Shown in pieces: positions 31,902 to 46,900 of a stretch of 64,000 nt of DNA. How positions within the stretch are numbered: the stretch's first letter is position 1; every line of letters starts with the position of its first letter. The position numbers and the translations under genes are program-made. The notes under the pieces are model-generated. The model searched no databases. It was not told the DNA's origin and saw nothing but the letters and a program-made list of their open reading frames with translations. This DNA is from Apoda limacodes (taxonomy: Eukaryota; Arthropoda; Insecta; Lepidoptera; Limacodidae), in contig OX291552.1 of NCBI GenBank assembly GCA_946406115.1, positions 1,488,001-1,552,000 on the forward strand, in the 5' to 3' direction.

Positions 31902-34900
31902 CTAACCACACACACCATATCTTTTACTCACATACTTATATTGTCCATAGAATTATTATATACAGAAAATTATTGAGATTTTTTAAATGAAAGTATAACA
32001 ATTGTGAGTTGGGCAGTGTTCCACGGCACTAACACTCTTGACAATTATCGCCTAGCAGTTGACTTTTTTGCGCTTTTGGAATGAAATGAATGATTAAAAG
32101 TTAAGATTTGAATATATATATATATATTTATATATCAATAAGGTGGCAAACTTGTTGAACCGAGTCAAAAGAGACAAGCTGGTATCCTGATACACTCGCA
32201 CAGAGATGGCAGTAGTACTGCATGTTGACGCCAGCTTCATTTGTTTATTTTATTTTAGTTGTATTTGTTTGTGTAATTGTAACTGCACTTAAAATTAATT
32301 GATAGAGTTTAAAAACAGAGGTTTTAGAACAGCTACGATGTCAAGGTCATTATTATATTAAACTCCTCCCAATTAAACAAAAGAAATCCAGACATTTATA
32401 TTTAACAAATTGTCTTTTTAAAGGCTATGAGTCTCGACTTGGCCTTCAAACACAAATTTCATGACGCGACAAAGATGGTCAATGTACTCGGGGAAAGAGA
32501 ATAAGAGAGGGCTATGTCTTATACCTAATATTTAGCGGTAAGGTTCGCGCGCGCGTCTTGTGGTAGAGATTAGATACGTTAGCTCTACAGTTAGCTGTGA
32601 TTTCTCACGTCCTCCTGTTTAAGATTTCACAGTCCAACAAGGATTATATGTAAAGTTGTCTAAACCTCTGTAATAGGTGTTCATTGATCCGAGTTTATTT
32701 ATTTTATTCCTACTAACTATGTAAACCATGTCAAATAAAAAAGTGGAAAGGGGCGCAGTTGATGATTAGATAAGATAATCACTGCATATTTAAAGTACCT
32801 GTTAGATTCGAATCCGTTCCCGCGTCGGTAGGTGGCGAAGTGTCCGGACCGCGGCCCCCCCACGTGCACCACGACCCCCACAACGCGGTACTGCGCGCGA
32901 TCCGCTCCGCCCCCCGCCGCCACACTCACACCGCCCCGCATCAGCGACGGTATGTGCAACTAGATTACAAAGAAACTAACGTTATCTACTTATCTACAAA
33001 TATTATATAGGGAGTAACAAATATGAAAGTCCTATATCTTTGTATAATGATCAGAGAATTTTACAACAGGGATCGATTAACGGGACCAAAAAGCAGTTTA
33101 TTTAAAAAAGAGTTTATTTAAATTAAAAAGCCTAAAACTATGAGCGTCGAAGTCGATATTTAGGTTAAGAAATAGGTCAATTAAGTAGCGGAAGTGATTA
33201 TATTGACACCGAAAAATATTAGAACGGACATAACAAATGCAATATCCACTTTATTGCGGGAAAATTATATAAGCCTATAACAATTATATCTTATGGAAAA
33301 ATGCAGAAAGACCGAAATCGATTTTGGAAATCGTATTGCTGGTCAAATGTCACTATAAATTGTTATTAATTTCCTTTCTTTCGTATAGACTATTTTGGGT
33401 CTGTTCGTTTTGGGATGAAGAATCATTATTTATGTTAATTTTGCCACCTGTCACCCGTTCATTTAGCATTGATATTAAACATATCACAATTTTAGTGTCA
33501 TCTGTAACAAACTGTCAAGCGTTCGTTTACAATAATTAACTCTCTAGTACTTTAACTGTAATTTCAACTGATTTCGATTGTTCTTAATGAGTTTAAAAAC
33601 ATACTTAAAAAGAAATTAGTTACAAGCAATGAAAAAATTAAATTGAGTGAGTGGGAAATTAAGGTAATATTAAAAAGTAGAAACATACTCTTTAACCAAC
33701 ATGCTGAAATAAAATACAACCACGATAAGAGGTATCTAAATAATTAGTCTAATTTGTTTAAAGCTGTGTGTCGGAAAGCTAAATCTGACTACATAAATAG
33801 TAAAATACTATAATAAAACTCTAAAAACAAAGTAAAAAAAATGATCAATAGAGAAACTGGCAAAATTAAGCTGAAACACAACCAGAAACCATTTCTATAT
33901 AACAGAAAATCATTTCTATATAATTGCCTACAACTAGAACGAACGCGAGGAGATCTGACTCTCTCCAACTCTGAACGAATAAAATAAGGGTCGCATCTTC
34001 TGTCTGACCGAAGGCACAGTATATGAAACAGGTCGCAGAGTCCGCCTGAGGCGCGTTCATAAACCGTACTCGGGACGACCCCGGTCGATAGCTAGCAGTA
34101 ACAGCAGGATAGCTAATACGTTTCACTACAATCACAAAGAGACAGCACGAAACTCTATCCCGGTATTATAGAGTGAGTATTCGAACGCGACCCTGTGTGG
34201 TAGCTTGTAGTTACACAAGGCTGGCTAGAGTAGAACGACGCTGAGAAAATAAATTTTTCCTGATAGTTTAGTACGCAATTAGTTAACTCAGTCCATATAC
34301 TGATGCGTACAGCCAGTTCTGTCTCGGAAATGCAATTACTATTGTAAAGTATAGGTATGAGTGTGACTTCTATGGTACCCCTTTTACGCATTGTTATGCC
34401 GCTTTGAGTAACTTTAGAGAAGGGACGAGAGCAAGAGCGATACCTGTTGTTGGGGCTGGTGGGCGGCCGCGTAGGGCGCCATGCAGAGTGTCTCCGGAAA
34501 CGTGACGTGGTCCCCGCGCTTGGCGAGCGCGCCGCCGCTCCACTCGACGCGCGCCACGTGCAGACACAGGCACGCCGGCAACTGTGTGGCACCAACACAC
34601 CACAACACACTTACACTTAATACACTCACATACACTTTGTATCAATATTACAGATAACAAATTGGTCCACAACAACGTTGGTGCTTGCTTCTATGTATTT
34701 ATATATTAGAAACTAAGCAATATTGTAAGTTTTATTAAATACGATAAAATTTAAAAAATATTTCGGCCATTTCAAATATTATGCTGATGTCAACAACGAA
34801 AACTGTATAGCTTTATGATAAAATTTTAAATTATTTTCAAAATTTGTACTTTAACATGAAAAACAGATTTAAATAAAATACTTAATTTGCGTCTAAAACT

Positions 34901-37900
34901 TGACGTGATTATAATTTTATGAATATATATTTATGTTACTCATATTGACCTTCCCGAAACTGAGCGTGCGAATGTGTTTGGTGTAGGTCGGGGGTGCGGG
35001 GGGCGCGGGCGTGTCCGCGGGGGGTTGCAGGGGTGCACATTTGCCGCACCGCACGCCGCTCACCAGCTCGGGCGCAGTGAACGCACGCAGCAGACCTATC
35101 AACAATAACAAACATACCACACTTGCTATAATTTTGCTACAAAAAGCTAATAAAACGCGAACCGCTAACAATTCTGCTAGTTAGTAGTTAAATGGAACGA
35201 CCCTAATATTAATAGCAGCTCTGTTATTGCATATTGCTCTGCTCTGGTGTAGCCAAAGCTTTTTATTTTATAACAAAATTGATCTACGAGATTAAACTAT
35301 ATTAGTTAAAGGGCTTTATAGTAAAAAATATGACGACAATTTTTTGTGTTAAATATGTTTTTATTGTAACAAATAATAAATACTCCTCAAAATATCACAA
35401 AGCACCATTTGGTGCAAATCAAGCAAGACTAGTACTATAGGTAACTACCAGGCAACGAATGCAACTAGTACTATAGGTAACTACCAGGCAACGAATGCAA
35501 CTGGTACTATAGGTAACTACCAGGTAATGAATGCAACTAGTACTATAGGTAACTACCAGGCAACGAATGCAACTGGTACTATAGGTAACTACCAGGTAAT
35601 GAATGTAACTAGTACTAAAGGTAACTACCAGGCAACGAATGCAACTGGTACTATAGGTAACTACCAGGCAACGAATGCAACTGGTACTATAGGTAACTAC
35701 CAGGTAATGAATGCAACTAGTACTATAGGTAACTACCAGGCAACGAATGCAACTAGTACAATAGGTAACTACCAGGTAACGAATGCAACTAGTACTATAG
35801 GTAACTACCAGGCAACGAATGCAAATAGTACTATAGGTAACTACCAGGTAACGAATGCAACTAGTACTATAGGTAACTACCAGGTAACGAATGCAACTAG
35901 TACTTTAGGTAACTACCAGGTGACGAATGCAACTAGTACTATAGGTAACTACCAGGCAACGAATGCAAATAGTACTATAGGTAACTACCAGGTAACGAAT
36001 GCAACTAGTACTATAGGTAACTACCAGGTAACGAATGCAACTAGTACTATAGGTAACTACCAGGCAACGAATGCAACTAGTACAATAGGTAACTACCAGG
36101 TAACGAATGCAACTAGTACTATAGGTAACTACCAGGCAACGAATGCAAATAGTACTATAGGTAACTACCAGGTAACGAATGCAACTAGTACTATAGGTAA
36201 CTACCAGGTAACGAATGCAACTAGTACTTTAGGTAACTACCAGGTAACGAATGCAACTAGTACTTTAGGTAACTACCAGGTAACGAATGCAACTAGTACT
36301 ATAGGTAACTACCAGGCAACGAATGCAAAGACTTTTTTGTAAGTTATACATGTTATACATAGAAAACACCGAGTCAAGAAAATAATTTAAGGACTACCGT
36401 ATGGGGATCTTCAAGAAAGAAGTTATTAGATTTTTAAGAGTCGGCAACGCGCGATTGACGCCCCAGATGGTGCAAGCGTCCATAGGCTGCGGTACTTACC
36501 AATTAGAGTGTAGGAGCCTGAGAGACCCACACTGGCACTCGCCAGCGACAGAGAGATGCTGCCAAACTTGTATCTAAGGAGAATTACTCACTAATTAGAG
36601 TGTAGGAGCCTGAGAGACCCACACTGGCAATCGTCAGCGACAGAGAGATGCTGTCGAAGTTGTATCTAAGTAGAATTACTCACCAGTTAGAGTGTAGGAA
36701 CCTGAGAGACCCACACTGGCACTCGTCAGCGACAGAGAGATGCTGTCGAACTTGTCGTATCTAATGGGGCTCTGAAAATAGGTTACACAAATTTTATTAT
36801 TTCCAAATAGAGTAAGCTTTGTCTGTGAATAATATTTACAGATACACTTCTTATACTACAAAGCCAAAGTCGATGAATGCTTTAATGATCAATAGATGTT
36901 TGTAAGTCATACAAAAAACCATCTGAAACAGTAGGAATTAAGATAAATTCAATTCTTATTCTGATTCAAAATCTTTGTATTCCAATGGGGTTTTAAGAAC
37001 ACTTTTAAATCGTCAAGAGAAATTAACAAGTATTTGCTTTAAAACTAATTACAATACCAACTGGTTTTTTGCCAGCATACAATAGTTGTCTATTCTTTGT
37101 AAAACTACAAACAATACATAATATAATAGTCAACTAATAAATACATATTTTGTATTGAAACACTAAACAAACAAGTTTTACAATGTAAATAGTTAAAAAA
37201 ATCAAAACTCAAGCAATATTTTAATTGCCTATTGTTTTTCATATTGCATAGTGGAGGCGCACACCATGTAAAGCGTTACAAGTCCCTAATTCAGTGACGG
37301 GATTTAAATATTAGTAACTTCCCAAGATAGAGTATGTATATTCATATATCTCCACAATCAGACATACCTAATCAAAATCAAAATCTTTTTATTCAAATGG
37401 CCAAGTAAATTAACTAGCTTTACAAACTAATTACAATACTGTATTATATTCATATAACATATATTATTACACAGCAGACGTACATATACATCCAGACAAA
37501 CATATAAATTAATAAATAAATAGGTAATTATATACATATTAAAGTTAATATAAAATACACATACATGAACATATATATATATATACACATACAGACATAT
37601 AATAATACATATATATAAATATACAAATACATATAAAAGATATAAAATAAAACTATATGTAAATTAACTTATAGGTCCTATCTGATTCAATCCTCGTTCG
37701 GCTGCCCGATAGCGGCAGGGCTCCGAACACGAGCGGGTGCTACACACTAACACGCACATATACATATATGCAAACACACATTCAAACAGACGTCGCAGAC
37801 CCAAAAGTGGTCCAGCCCCTACACAACAGCCCGGCAACAAAAGCACTTTCCTTTTCGCCTCTGAGTAGGCAACACGTTCATCCCATGTAGAAACCAGTCT

Positions 37901-40900
37901 CTGCAGGAAATTCTTATCAATTTTTAATCGAGAAAATAAATTGTGCTCTTGACAGACACAAAATCACTTAATGATTTTCCTGCAACAATAAATAAGGCAG
38001 TATAATACTTTTTTTGCAATTTATTGAAAAAAGTAAAAAAATAGTACTATTTATTGTATTCCTACTTACTAAACAAATTATCAGACATATCTTTTTCAGA
38101 TGGAATGTATCTCTTCCCAGAATCATACATATTCTCTCTTTGGAAAATCACTACAATGTTCGTTTTGGTTTGTTCATTAACTTCATCATCAAAGAGTGAT
38201 AAAACGGCAATTTCTTCTGACAAGTACCAAAGATGTTGACTAAACTTGCTCAGGGCTGCTTTGGAGATCAATTTGTCAACAGATTCATATTCCTTAAGCC
38301 TCTTTAAAAAGCACAAATCTTGTTTGGTGCCTCACCGCCAGACTACATCCAAGCCATGGTTTTACATATAAAACCGCAATTAATAAACAGACGTCTTGAA
38401 GTGCTCGCAGGATAACCTTGGTGCTAATTTTGAACTGGGATTGCAACAAACATATCTTTAAAGAGTAAATAGCTCTAGCCATCCACCTTGCTTGATGCAT
38501 CGCTCCAGGAGGTCTTATTTTAATTTTTTTTTCACTGTCTCCTCCTTAGAAAAAAAATAGATGGTTCAATCAGTTTCCGATAATCGTCAGGACCAATGGT
38601 TTTTTGCAGTTCTTTGTTATAAAATGTCAACAAATCTTCTATTGTTGTATTACAAAAATGTCGTGTGACGATATCGGTATATGTTTCAATGTCAGTTCAA
38701 GAACAGTGGGATATCAGGGCCACTTATGACTTGGTGGGTTTTTTTTTCGAACACACATTTTACAACCAATTCGTAAACGTGATGGCGGCAAGCAAAGAGT
38801 AGTAATTCCCTGTCTAGTTCCAAAAGTCCACAAGCTCCTCTTAATCGCCCTGTATTTGACGCAGTTCTGTCACAGCACATTATTTGTACTTTTTCACCGA
38901 GGTTTCAGTCATAAAATGCGTTAAACACAGCTTTAGCTTGATCCTGGCCGAAAGAGCTCTCCAGTTTGGGTACAGCCAGAAGTTGTTTCTTTTCTTCAAA
39001 TGAAATTAGAATTGGCAGGCGTTCTTCTTTAGAACTTCTCACGTCAAGTCCAGGTAATAATTATTGAAGTGAAAACTTCTTTAGCGGTGCTGTGCACTTT
39101 TTTTGTGATGGGTAAAAACTGTTAAACTCGCGTCAGGTCACGTGTCCTGATCGAAAATTCGTAAGATGTCACTCGCGTTAGGACACGTGGCCTTTATTTA
39201 CATTAGGTTAGTTTTTATTTTTAGTATATGGCGATTATGAGTAGTACAGGGAGGTTGGATATGGGATTTTAATTCTATGACAGATTGAGCTGTCAAATAT
39301 ACAACGTCAAAAAAGTATTTTTTTTTTTTATACCACTAAGGTGGCAAACAAGCCTACGGTCCGCCTGATGGTAAGCGGTCACCGTAGCCTATGGACGCTT
39401 GCAACACTAGGGGCATCACTCGCGCGTTGCCGACCTTTCAGAAATCTAATAACTTCTTTTTTGAAGAACCCCATACTGTAGTCCATAAATAAACAAAAGT
39501 TATTATTTTTAATAAATAAATATGAATAAGAAGTGATGGGAAGTAAATAGCGAGTATGATTTCACTTCTGCCGGCACTGTCGGAGTGCAACCCGTTTTTT
39601 TTCTGAAAATCTGATTTCATAGATTCCGCTCTATCTTTTAGACTCAGTCAGAATACGTTGAATAGACGATTTGCTTATCGGAAAATCATCACATCTACAA
39701 TCTAGTGCTTCTACTACAGCTTGAAGTATATAGACAGAATCCCTTATGCTTAGTTGACATCTATCTAAAGCTACAACTAACTTTGGCGTGATAAAGTCTT
39801 TCCTTCCTCTTATTGTAGTAGTTTCAGAACTTACCATTTGAGAGGTGGATGCCAAGGGTTCCTCAAGGCTTTCATCAGAGCTGGTAAGTTGACCATGGTG
39901 TCCTTACGTATGAATAGAATCGTGCGTAGCAACAGATGACGATAAACCTCCGAAACACATTTGCTCTTTTTTTCTCTCTTCATTTAATTTCCTTTGTCTT
40001 GCCCTTTCTTCTTTTATTGTCTACACCCGCTTAACACCCTGGACGGGCGTGGTTCTCTTTTCTCTTTATTAAAAAAATATTTTATCTCTTCAATTTTCTA
40101 CCGTTCCAAAGCATCAGCGTGTGCTATATCAAATAAATTATCTAAATTGTTCTTAAACTCCTCCTCACGGCGCTTGTAAATATCTTGTATTTTTTTAGAA
40201 TTTTTTTGCGACGAATTTTTAAGCATGATGAAGATCCACAAGTTTTTTTACACAGTTAGGTATAGATCTGGTAGGGATTTTAGCCTTTTCCCAAAATATA
40301 ATACACTCCCGAATGACAAGATTAGCGCTTTCACTAACAGTCAATTTAACTTCGTGAATGTTAAAAAAAAGTACTGCAAGAAGAATAATTAAGTCAAATG
40401 ACAAATGCCGTGAATACGCACCACTACTGAAAAATAATATATAGATATTAGGGTGGGTCACTATTGTATAAGGAAAAAATTAACGTTATTTGATCATATT
40501 CTAATAGTGATAATATGTTGTCTTAGATCTTAACAAATAATTATTGTCTTTTTTTTCATATCTTATCTATCTATCTATTATATTCATATATTTAGCTCGC
40601 GCATGTGGTTCAAATGTTGGTTTGAAAAAATAACGTTTAGTTAAACCTAAGTAATTTATTAAAAATCAATTACAAATTGATAGAAAATTAAGAAATATTA
40701 CATATAATGTATGAACAATTAACATGGAACAAAAAAATGGTAAAAGAAAACTGTTATATACTCTACAAGCAGTCTAACTTATATTTTGGCTACAAAATTC
40801 CATTTACTTACAACTCTAAGGCATAAGTTTTCTGAATGGAATTCTCGCTTATATTATAACTTCTCTTGATTTTTTATCGCATAAGATCATAGTTGCTTCC

Positions 40901-43900
40901 GTCACTATTTTCATAGAACGTTCAACTGCCTGCGTGTGACAGGTTAGACTTCAAAAAGTTAAGTGTTTGTCATCCTAAAACTCGATAATCTGGTTTATTT
41001 CCTGATCAGTGATGTGTCGAAGAATTGGCGGATTAAATGAAGCAGGCAAGCAATCCTCTGCAAGGGCTTCGTCTAAACACGTGAATTTTCCTGTGTTAGT
41101 GACCATACCACCACAACCAAGAGCCATCAAATCATCTAGTTTAATTTTTTGTGACAAAAAAGGGCATTAATCGATCCCTGAATACTTTTGGCAGTACCTT
41201 GTGAACCAATATAGACTGAATTTGGCACTTTAATAACAATATATATATTCCTGGATCACTTTCAACTCTGTCTGTATGGCCATCAATGTATAATGTAATA
41301 AAACAGGTAAGTGAAGCTGTGTTTGTTGCTTATTTAATTTATCATGTTCTTCCTTTCCCGGCGTATTTCTGATTTATCAACCATTTCGTGTAATACTGAA
41401 GAAACAATCGCAGCGGCTGCTCTATCAGAAATACCGCAACGATCGACACCATTATAATTTATACTAGGCAGATCTGCAAGTTAAATCATGACATTTTTTG
41501 AGTTCCTATGATGATAGCCTGTGATTTGTTTGGATTTAGGAGGAGACCGAATTATTTTGTTCACTCTGCTATAATATTGAGGTATTGATTGATTACACCA
41601 ATGGCTCTGTATAAAAAATCAACAGATGTACCGGTAGTAAATTATTTCCGTCATACTCCCACTTAATATTGACAAACTTTGACACCAGCGAGTTCTCACT
41701 TGTATGTGCCCCTGTTAAGATCATGTCGTGTCACATCACCCTCTGCAGGTATATATCTTGTGCAAGACAATAAGTATTCACTCTTTGCTTTTCTCTAACA
41801 ATGAGAAAATAGCACTTGGTAGACCAATCATCGCAAATCATCTAAAAAACTGCATAACTTTACATTTTATAAAAAATTCTAAAGGGTCTTGTAAATTGTA
41901 GGTTAGCTTAGGTATATAATAAATAAATTAAGCTATATAAATTATACCTTTACATCCAATAGTACCTCTCATACTTTAAACTCGTACACTATATATATAT
42001 ATATATATATATACATTATATAGTAAAAATTAAAGAGACAGCAAGAAACAATTACCGGCCAAATAACATTTACAGTGACAGGTGTAGATGTACCTTTGTG
42101 GAGCAGACCGTGCACTGCAGCCGCGAGGCCAGCGTTCCGCGAAAGGGAAGCGCGGGCGGAGGCGAGGCACGCGGTGACACCGCCCCCACCCAGCGGCGCC
42201 CCGCCGAGCTCAGGTGGCAGAAAGAGCGGGACACACCCTTCGTCAGCCGCGGCGCAGGGCTCTCCACCACCGGCTCTGTCGCACCACACATATGTACTGG
42301 GCTTTATACATGTACTTTAACATAGTGTATGCCGGCTCCGTGGCTCAGTGGGTATCGACCCGACTGTTGAATCAAAAAAATGTTGATGTAAGAAAAGAAA
42401 TTCGATTAGTTTACTAAAAAAATAAAAGTGTTTTTTGTCACCATATTTTTTTTCTTTCGCCATAAATGAAATATAGTTATTAATTAGAGCACTATATGAG
42501 AAGTCCATGTAAGAAAAAAAGTCTTAAACTCGTAACCATACCACGGTATAACGGGCTGAATAGTTGCTATTATGTTTTTGCAGCTATTATTTTTATTTTG
42601 ATATATTATAATACTAGTAGCCTTTGGCCGTAATTTGTTCGCATGGACTTTACTAATATACCCGTCGTCTATCCTCAGATGGTGATCAGATAGATTATCA
42701 GTTATATAAATATATTCTAAGTTTCATCAAAATCAGTTCAGTGATTTAGCCGTAACAGCGTCGGAACGACAAACAGAATGGGAAGTAGGGATAGAAATAG
42801 TAAATCCTTAGTATTTTCACGTTTTTTAAGCACGTGACAGAGAGAGAGATAACGCAAGAGAAAAAGAGACGAAGCCACACTGATAACGAAGCGATGTACG
42901 TAATGGGGTGGAATTGGATGGGGAAGCTAATTCCTTTGTCATGACTGTCCTATATAACTCCCTGATTTCTTTGTCATGACTGTCCTATATAACTCCCTGA
43001 TTTCTTTGTCATGACTGTCCTATATAACTCCCTGATTTCTTTGTCATGACTGTCCTATATAACTCCCTGATTTCTTTTCGCCAAAAATGAACCCCAGGTC
43101 TTTGATATAAGGACTATGTAGGAACTATAAGTCTATAAAAGCAAAAATTGGGTCTGTTACCGAGACGTACAGAGTAGAAAATATTTATATTCGTAACAAT
43201 GATATTTTTTCAGGCGTTATTTAAGTAATTATTTTTTATATATTTATATTTTTTAATTATTTGTCTGTATAGTACGACAAAAAACATGTAGAAAGCTTTT
43301 TCTTGTATGTTTAAGTATCTGGAGTATGAATATTTTTTAACAATCTTTTAGTGATATTTGATAGGTAAAGCTTGACAAGAAAAATAAGAAATGACCTAAG
43401 GATGTGCCAATAATCCTTTTTACTCTTTGTAACGTGGGTTTCAACACAACTTGTTTGGTCTTAACTTTGTCTCTTTCTCTCTTAATGCGCACAATATGGC
43501 CGCCACGCACCGCACCGCGCGGAGACGCTACGAATACGCATCACATGGGTACAATAAAATAAAAGATGTAAGCAATAGCTACTTAGGAGGCCACTCAATA
43601 GCAACCTACGTCACACCATGTACACATAATAAATAAATATTTTTGGACATTACACACAGCCCCATCTGGTTCCAAACTAAGCAAAACGGATAGAAATAGG
43701 TACAAGTATATAATTTTTTTTATGCATACTATACATGGAAAATACATAGTGTTAAGACAAACACAAATGTTCACATAAATGTTTGTCTTGTGCGGGTATT
43801 ATACCCACGCCCCTCGATTCAACAGTCAAGTCCTTCTCATTATCCACTGAGCCACATATACTTAATAAACGAAAAATTACCAAGTTTTTATAGTTTTTAT

Positions 43901-46900
43901 TCCTACTTCCTCACCTGTTATCACTTACGTTGTTACGGCTAAATCATTGAACTGATTTTGATAAAACTTGGCAGGGAGATTAACTAACATCCGAGGATAG
44001 ACATTGGGTATATGAATAAGTCAACGCGAAAGTTACGGGCAAAAGGTAGTAATTTAAAATAAAAATTATGCCTGCAAAAAAAATAGCAACTATTCAGCAC
44101 GTTATACTGTGGTATGGTTACGGGTTAGGGTCAATTTTTTTATTATATAGAATTCTTATATAGTTCTCTAATTATGACATACATTTTATTTCTGGCGAAA
44201 AAAAAAATACATTCAAAAGATTCATTTACATTCATTTACGCGTATTTTGCATACTCTACCAGATAGTTTATGAAGAAATTTCTTTTCCATTTTTTCTGCA
44301 GAAAATTACTATAAAAACCTGATTGAATAAATCTGTTTTGAGTTTGACCAATATGAGCTTACCTGGATCGGCGAGGTCAGGCTCGTCGGGCGGCGCGGCG
44401 GAGTGTGGGCGCGGGGGCCGCGCGGGGTGTGGGGGATGCAGCGCGAGCCCGCCCGGCGGAGACGCAGGCGACGCCAGCGCCGACCACGCGCGCGAGCCCA
44501 GCCCCAGCGCGTCCGAAAGACACCCAGGCTGACCAATTTGTTTTTATGCTTAATATGCTGTATCAAAATATTTTATATACCTCTCTAAAATATAATTTAT
44601 CCGTAAATCATTAGAACTATATTACTATAATATAAGTAAAAATAGTATGAGATAATACCAAGTGTTTACATAAGAAACGCAAGTGCGGTTTATTAAGCGG
44701 GCAAGCTCGCGGTAGTATCCCAAGTGCGAAGTAGTTTTTGTGTGTTTGTAACTAGCGGTGCGCGGGCGGTCCAAACGCGCCGGTATGTCCGTTCAACCAG
44801 TTTAAACTTGTCAATTCTTGTTTTTATACCACCAAGGTGGCAAACAACATTATGATCCGCCTGATGCTAAAAGGTCACCAATGGTAGCCTATGGATGCTT
44901 GCAACACCATGACCCTTTAAGAATCTTATCACTTCTTTCTTGAAGAACCCTATACTGTAGTCCCTGGGGAAAAACTTGGCAGGAAGCTCATTTCACAACC
45001 TAAGAATTCATAGGACCATTTAAGTTCGAAGGTAAGGGGATAAAAATACCCTGTGGTGCAATAGTCGAAAGTAGCCATGGACATCATTTAGAATGATTCC
45101 TCACAACACAGCCCATTATACAAGCAAGCAAGAACACACATAGGTGGGCCAACTTTCTCCTCAGACTTAAAGGTTCGATACGGCTTGCGAGTTTAAGATA
45201 CCTATATAGTTAACATTAGTTTAAGATAAGATAGATTTAAGATAACAATCGTTGGAACTGAAGCAGAGCTGCCTCCAAGTATAATAATAATAATAATTAT
45301 AGCCTTTATTCAGACTTACATTTTTTTTACACAAGATTTTAATATATTAACTAATAATTATGTTTGAGAGTCTGTTTGCCCTTTGGCAAAGGCCTATCCC
45401 AACTGTCTCCATGAGATCCTATTTCTAGCTGACCTTGTCCACAAACTGCCTGCTATTGCTTTGATCTCATCAGCCCAGCGCTTAAATGGTCTGCCTCGTT
45501 TTCTTATTTTGCTATTAGGGTACCAATTTATTTTTGCCTTACTCCATTTGTCTTTTCCTCTAATTGTATGTCCTGTCCATTTCCACTTAAGCTTCCTGAC
45601 TGTTGTTGTGGCATCTTTTAGTCTGGTGAGTACTTTTATTACAGTTGTTTTTATTCTATCAGATTTTTTCTTCCCTAAGATGCTCCTCTCTATTGCGTTT
45701 TGACATACCTGTAATTTTCTTATGTGAGCTTTGGTAAGGGCCCAGGTTTGGCAGCCGTATGTGAGGACTGGCAATATGTATGTGTTAAAGAGCTTTTGCT
45801 TGACAGCCATACTCATTTCTGCGTTTTTCATTATCTCCTTTAGGCTCCAGTATCTTTTCCATGTATGTCCGTCTTTCTATCTCTTTTGTGGTCAAGTCTA
45901 TTGGGGAGATTATTTGTCCCAGATATACATATTCATTCAAATATTCCAATAATATGTTGTTAATGTAGATGGGTGGTTCTTGTTTCCCGTGTCATAACTT
46001 TGGTTTTATCTAAGTTCATGTCTAATCCCATCTTGTGACTTTCTCTAGCAAGTTCTTCAAGCATTATCTGTAGGTTGTCTTTTGAAGGAGAGAATATTAT
46101 TAAGTCATCTGCAAATCGCAGGTGTGATAGATTTTCTCCATTGATTGGTATTCCATATTTCTCCCAGTCAAGCTGCCTGAATATCTCTTCTAACACTGCT
46201 GTGAAGAGTTTAGGAGATATTGGATAGTATAAGTATATGATACGTGTAAAGTTTACGCAATTTGTCCCAATCTAACATCTTATAATGCCAGACACGACCC
46301 TCATTAGTTGGCCTAGATGAGATTATTTGTGTTGAGTCCAGAAGAGACAGTGGTCAGTAGAATCAAGAGGCGCTTCTACTGAGAAGGAATATCCGTCCGG
46401 ACATGTGATCAGCGGAAAGTCTAATAAGGATCTTGTATGGAATACTTATATAGAAAACTTCTTTAATTTCATACCTTGTACAGGTATTAAATTCACTATA
46501 CCATTTTCTTTTTTTCATTAATGGTTATCATCATGCATGTTTTTAATCCCTGCTAACAGGGCCCACGCAAACGGCTGGCAGGCCATGTGAACACGATATC
46601 GCTAAGACTGCCGCGCCCGCTAGTTGTATGTGAACAAGCACTTAACCCAGCAGTAAGTACTTACTAGGTAGAAAGTGCAGAAAAGTTGGCCTATATTAAT
46701 ATTTGGACAACCTTTTGCATGTTTTTTCAAATACATGACACAGAATTTTTCATTTCATAGAATTATATTGAGGAGTGAGAATGCAAAAATTTGTCCACTA
46801 ATGGTGCTGTGGGGTCATAGCTTGATGTTCCAATGGAGCAAGAAGTAACCTGATTATTAGCATGGGGGGAGTTGGAGGACCAAACAGTGTAAGAATTCCC

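Noticed and set aside
34394..34675. Alternative long frame over USP30 exon 7
   Set aside because: The Arg-rich frame is an out-of-phase reading of the GC-rich exon; the LPACLCLHV frame fits USP and the splice sites.
35527..36342. 271-codon repeat protein gene
   Set aside because: Openness follows from a 36-bp unit that happens to lack stops in one frame; no start context, no homology, and it lies in an intron of a gene on the other strand.
42331..42400. tRNA gene from GGCTCCGTGGCTCAGTGG
   Set aside because: The head looks tRNA-like but no acceptor or T stem closes; interpreted as a SINE head.
43451..43636. 61-codon gene with a basic stretch
   Set aside because: No homology recognised, no splice support, and located inside a USP30 intron on the opposite strand.
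44323..44614. + strand GC-rich frames over USP30 exon 3
   Set aside because: Low-complexity Gly/Ala/Arg readings antisense to the exon; no homology.
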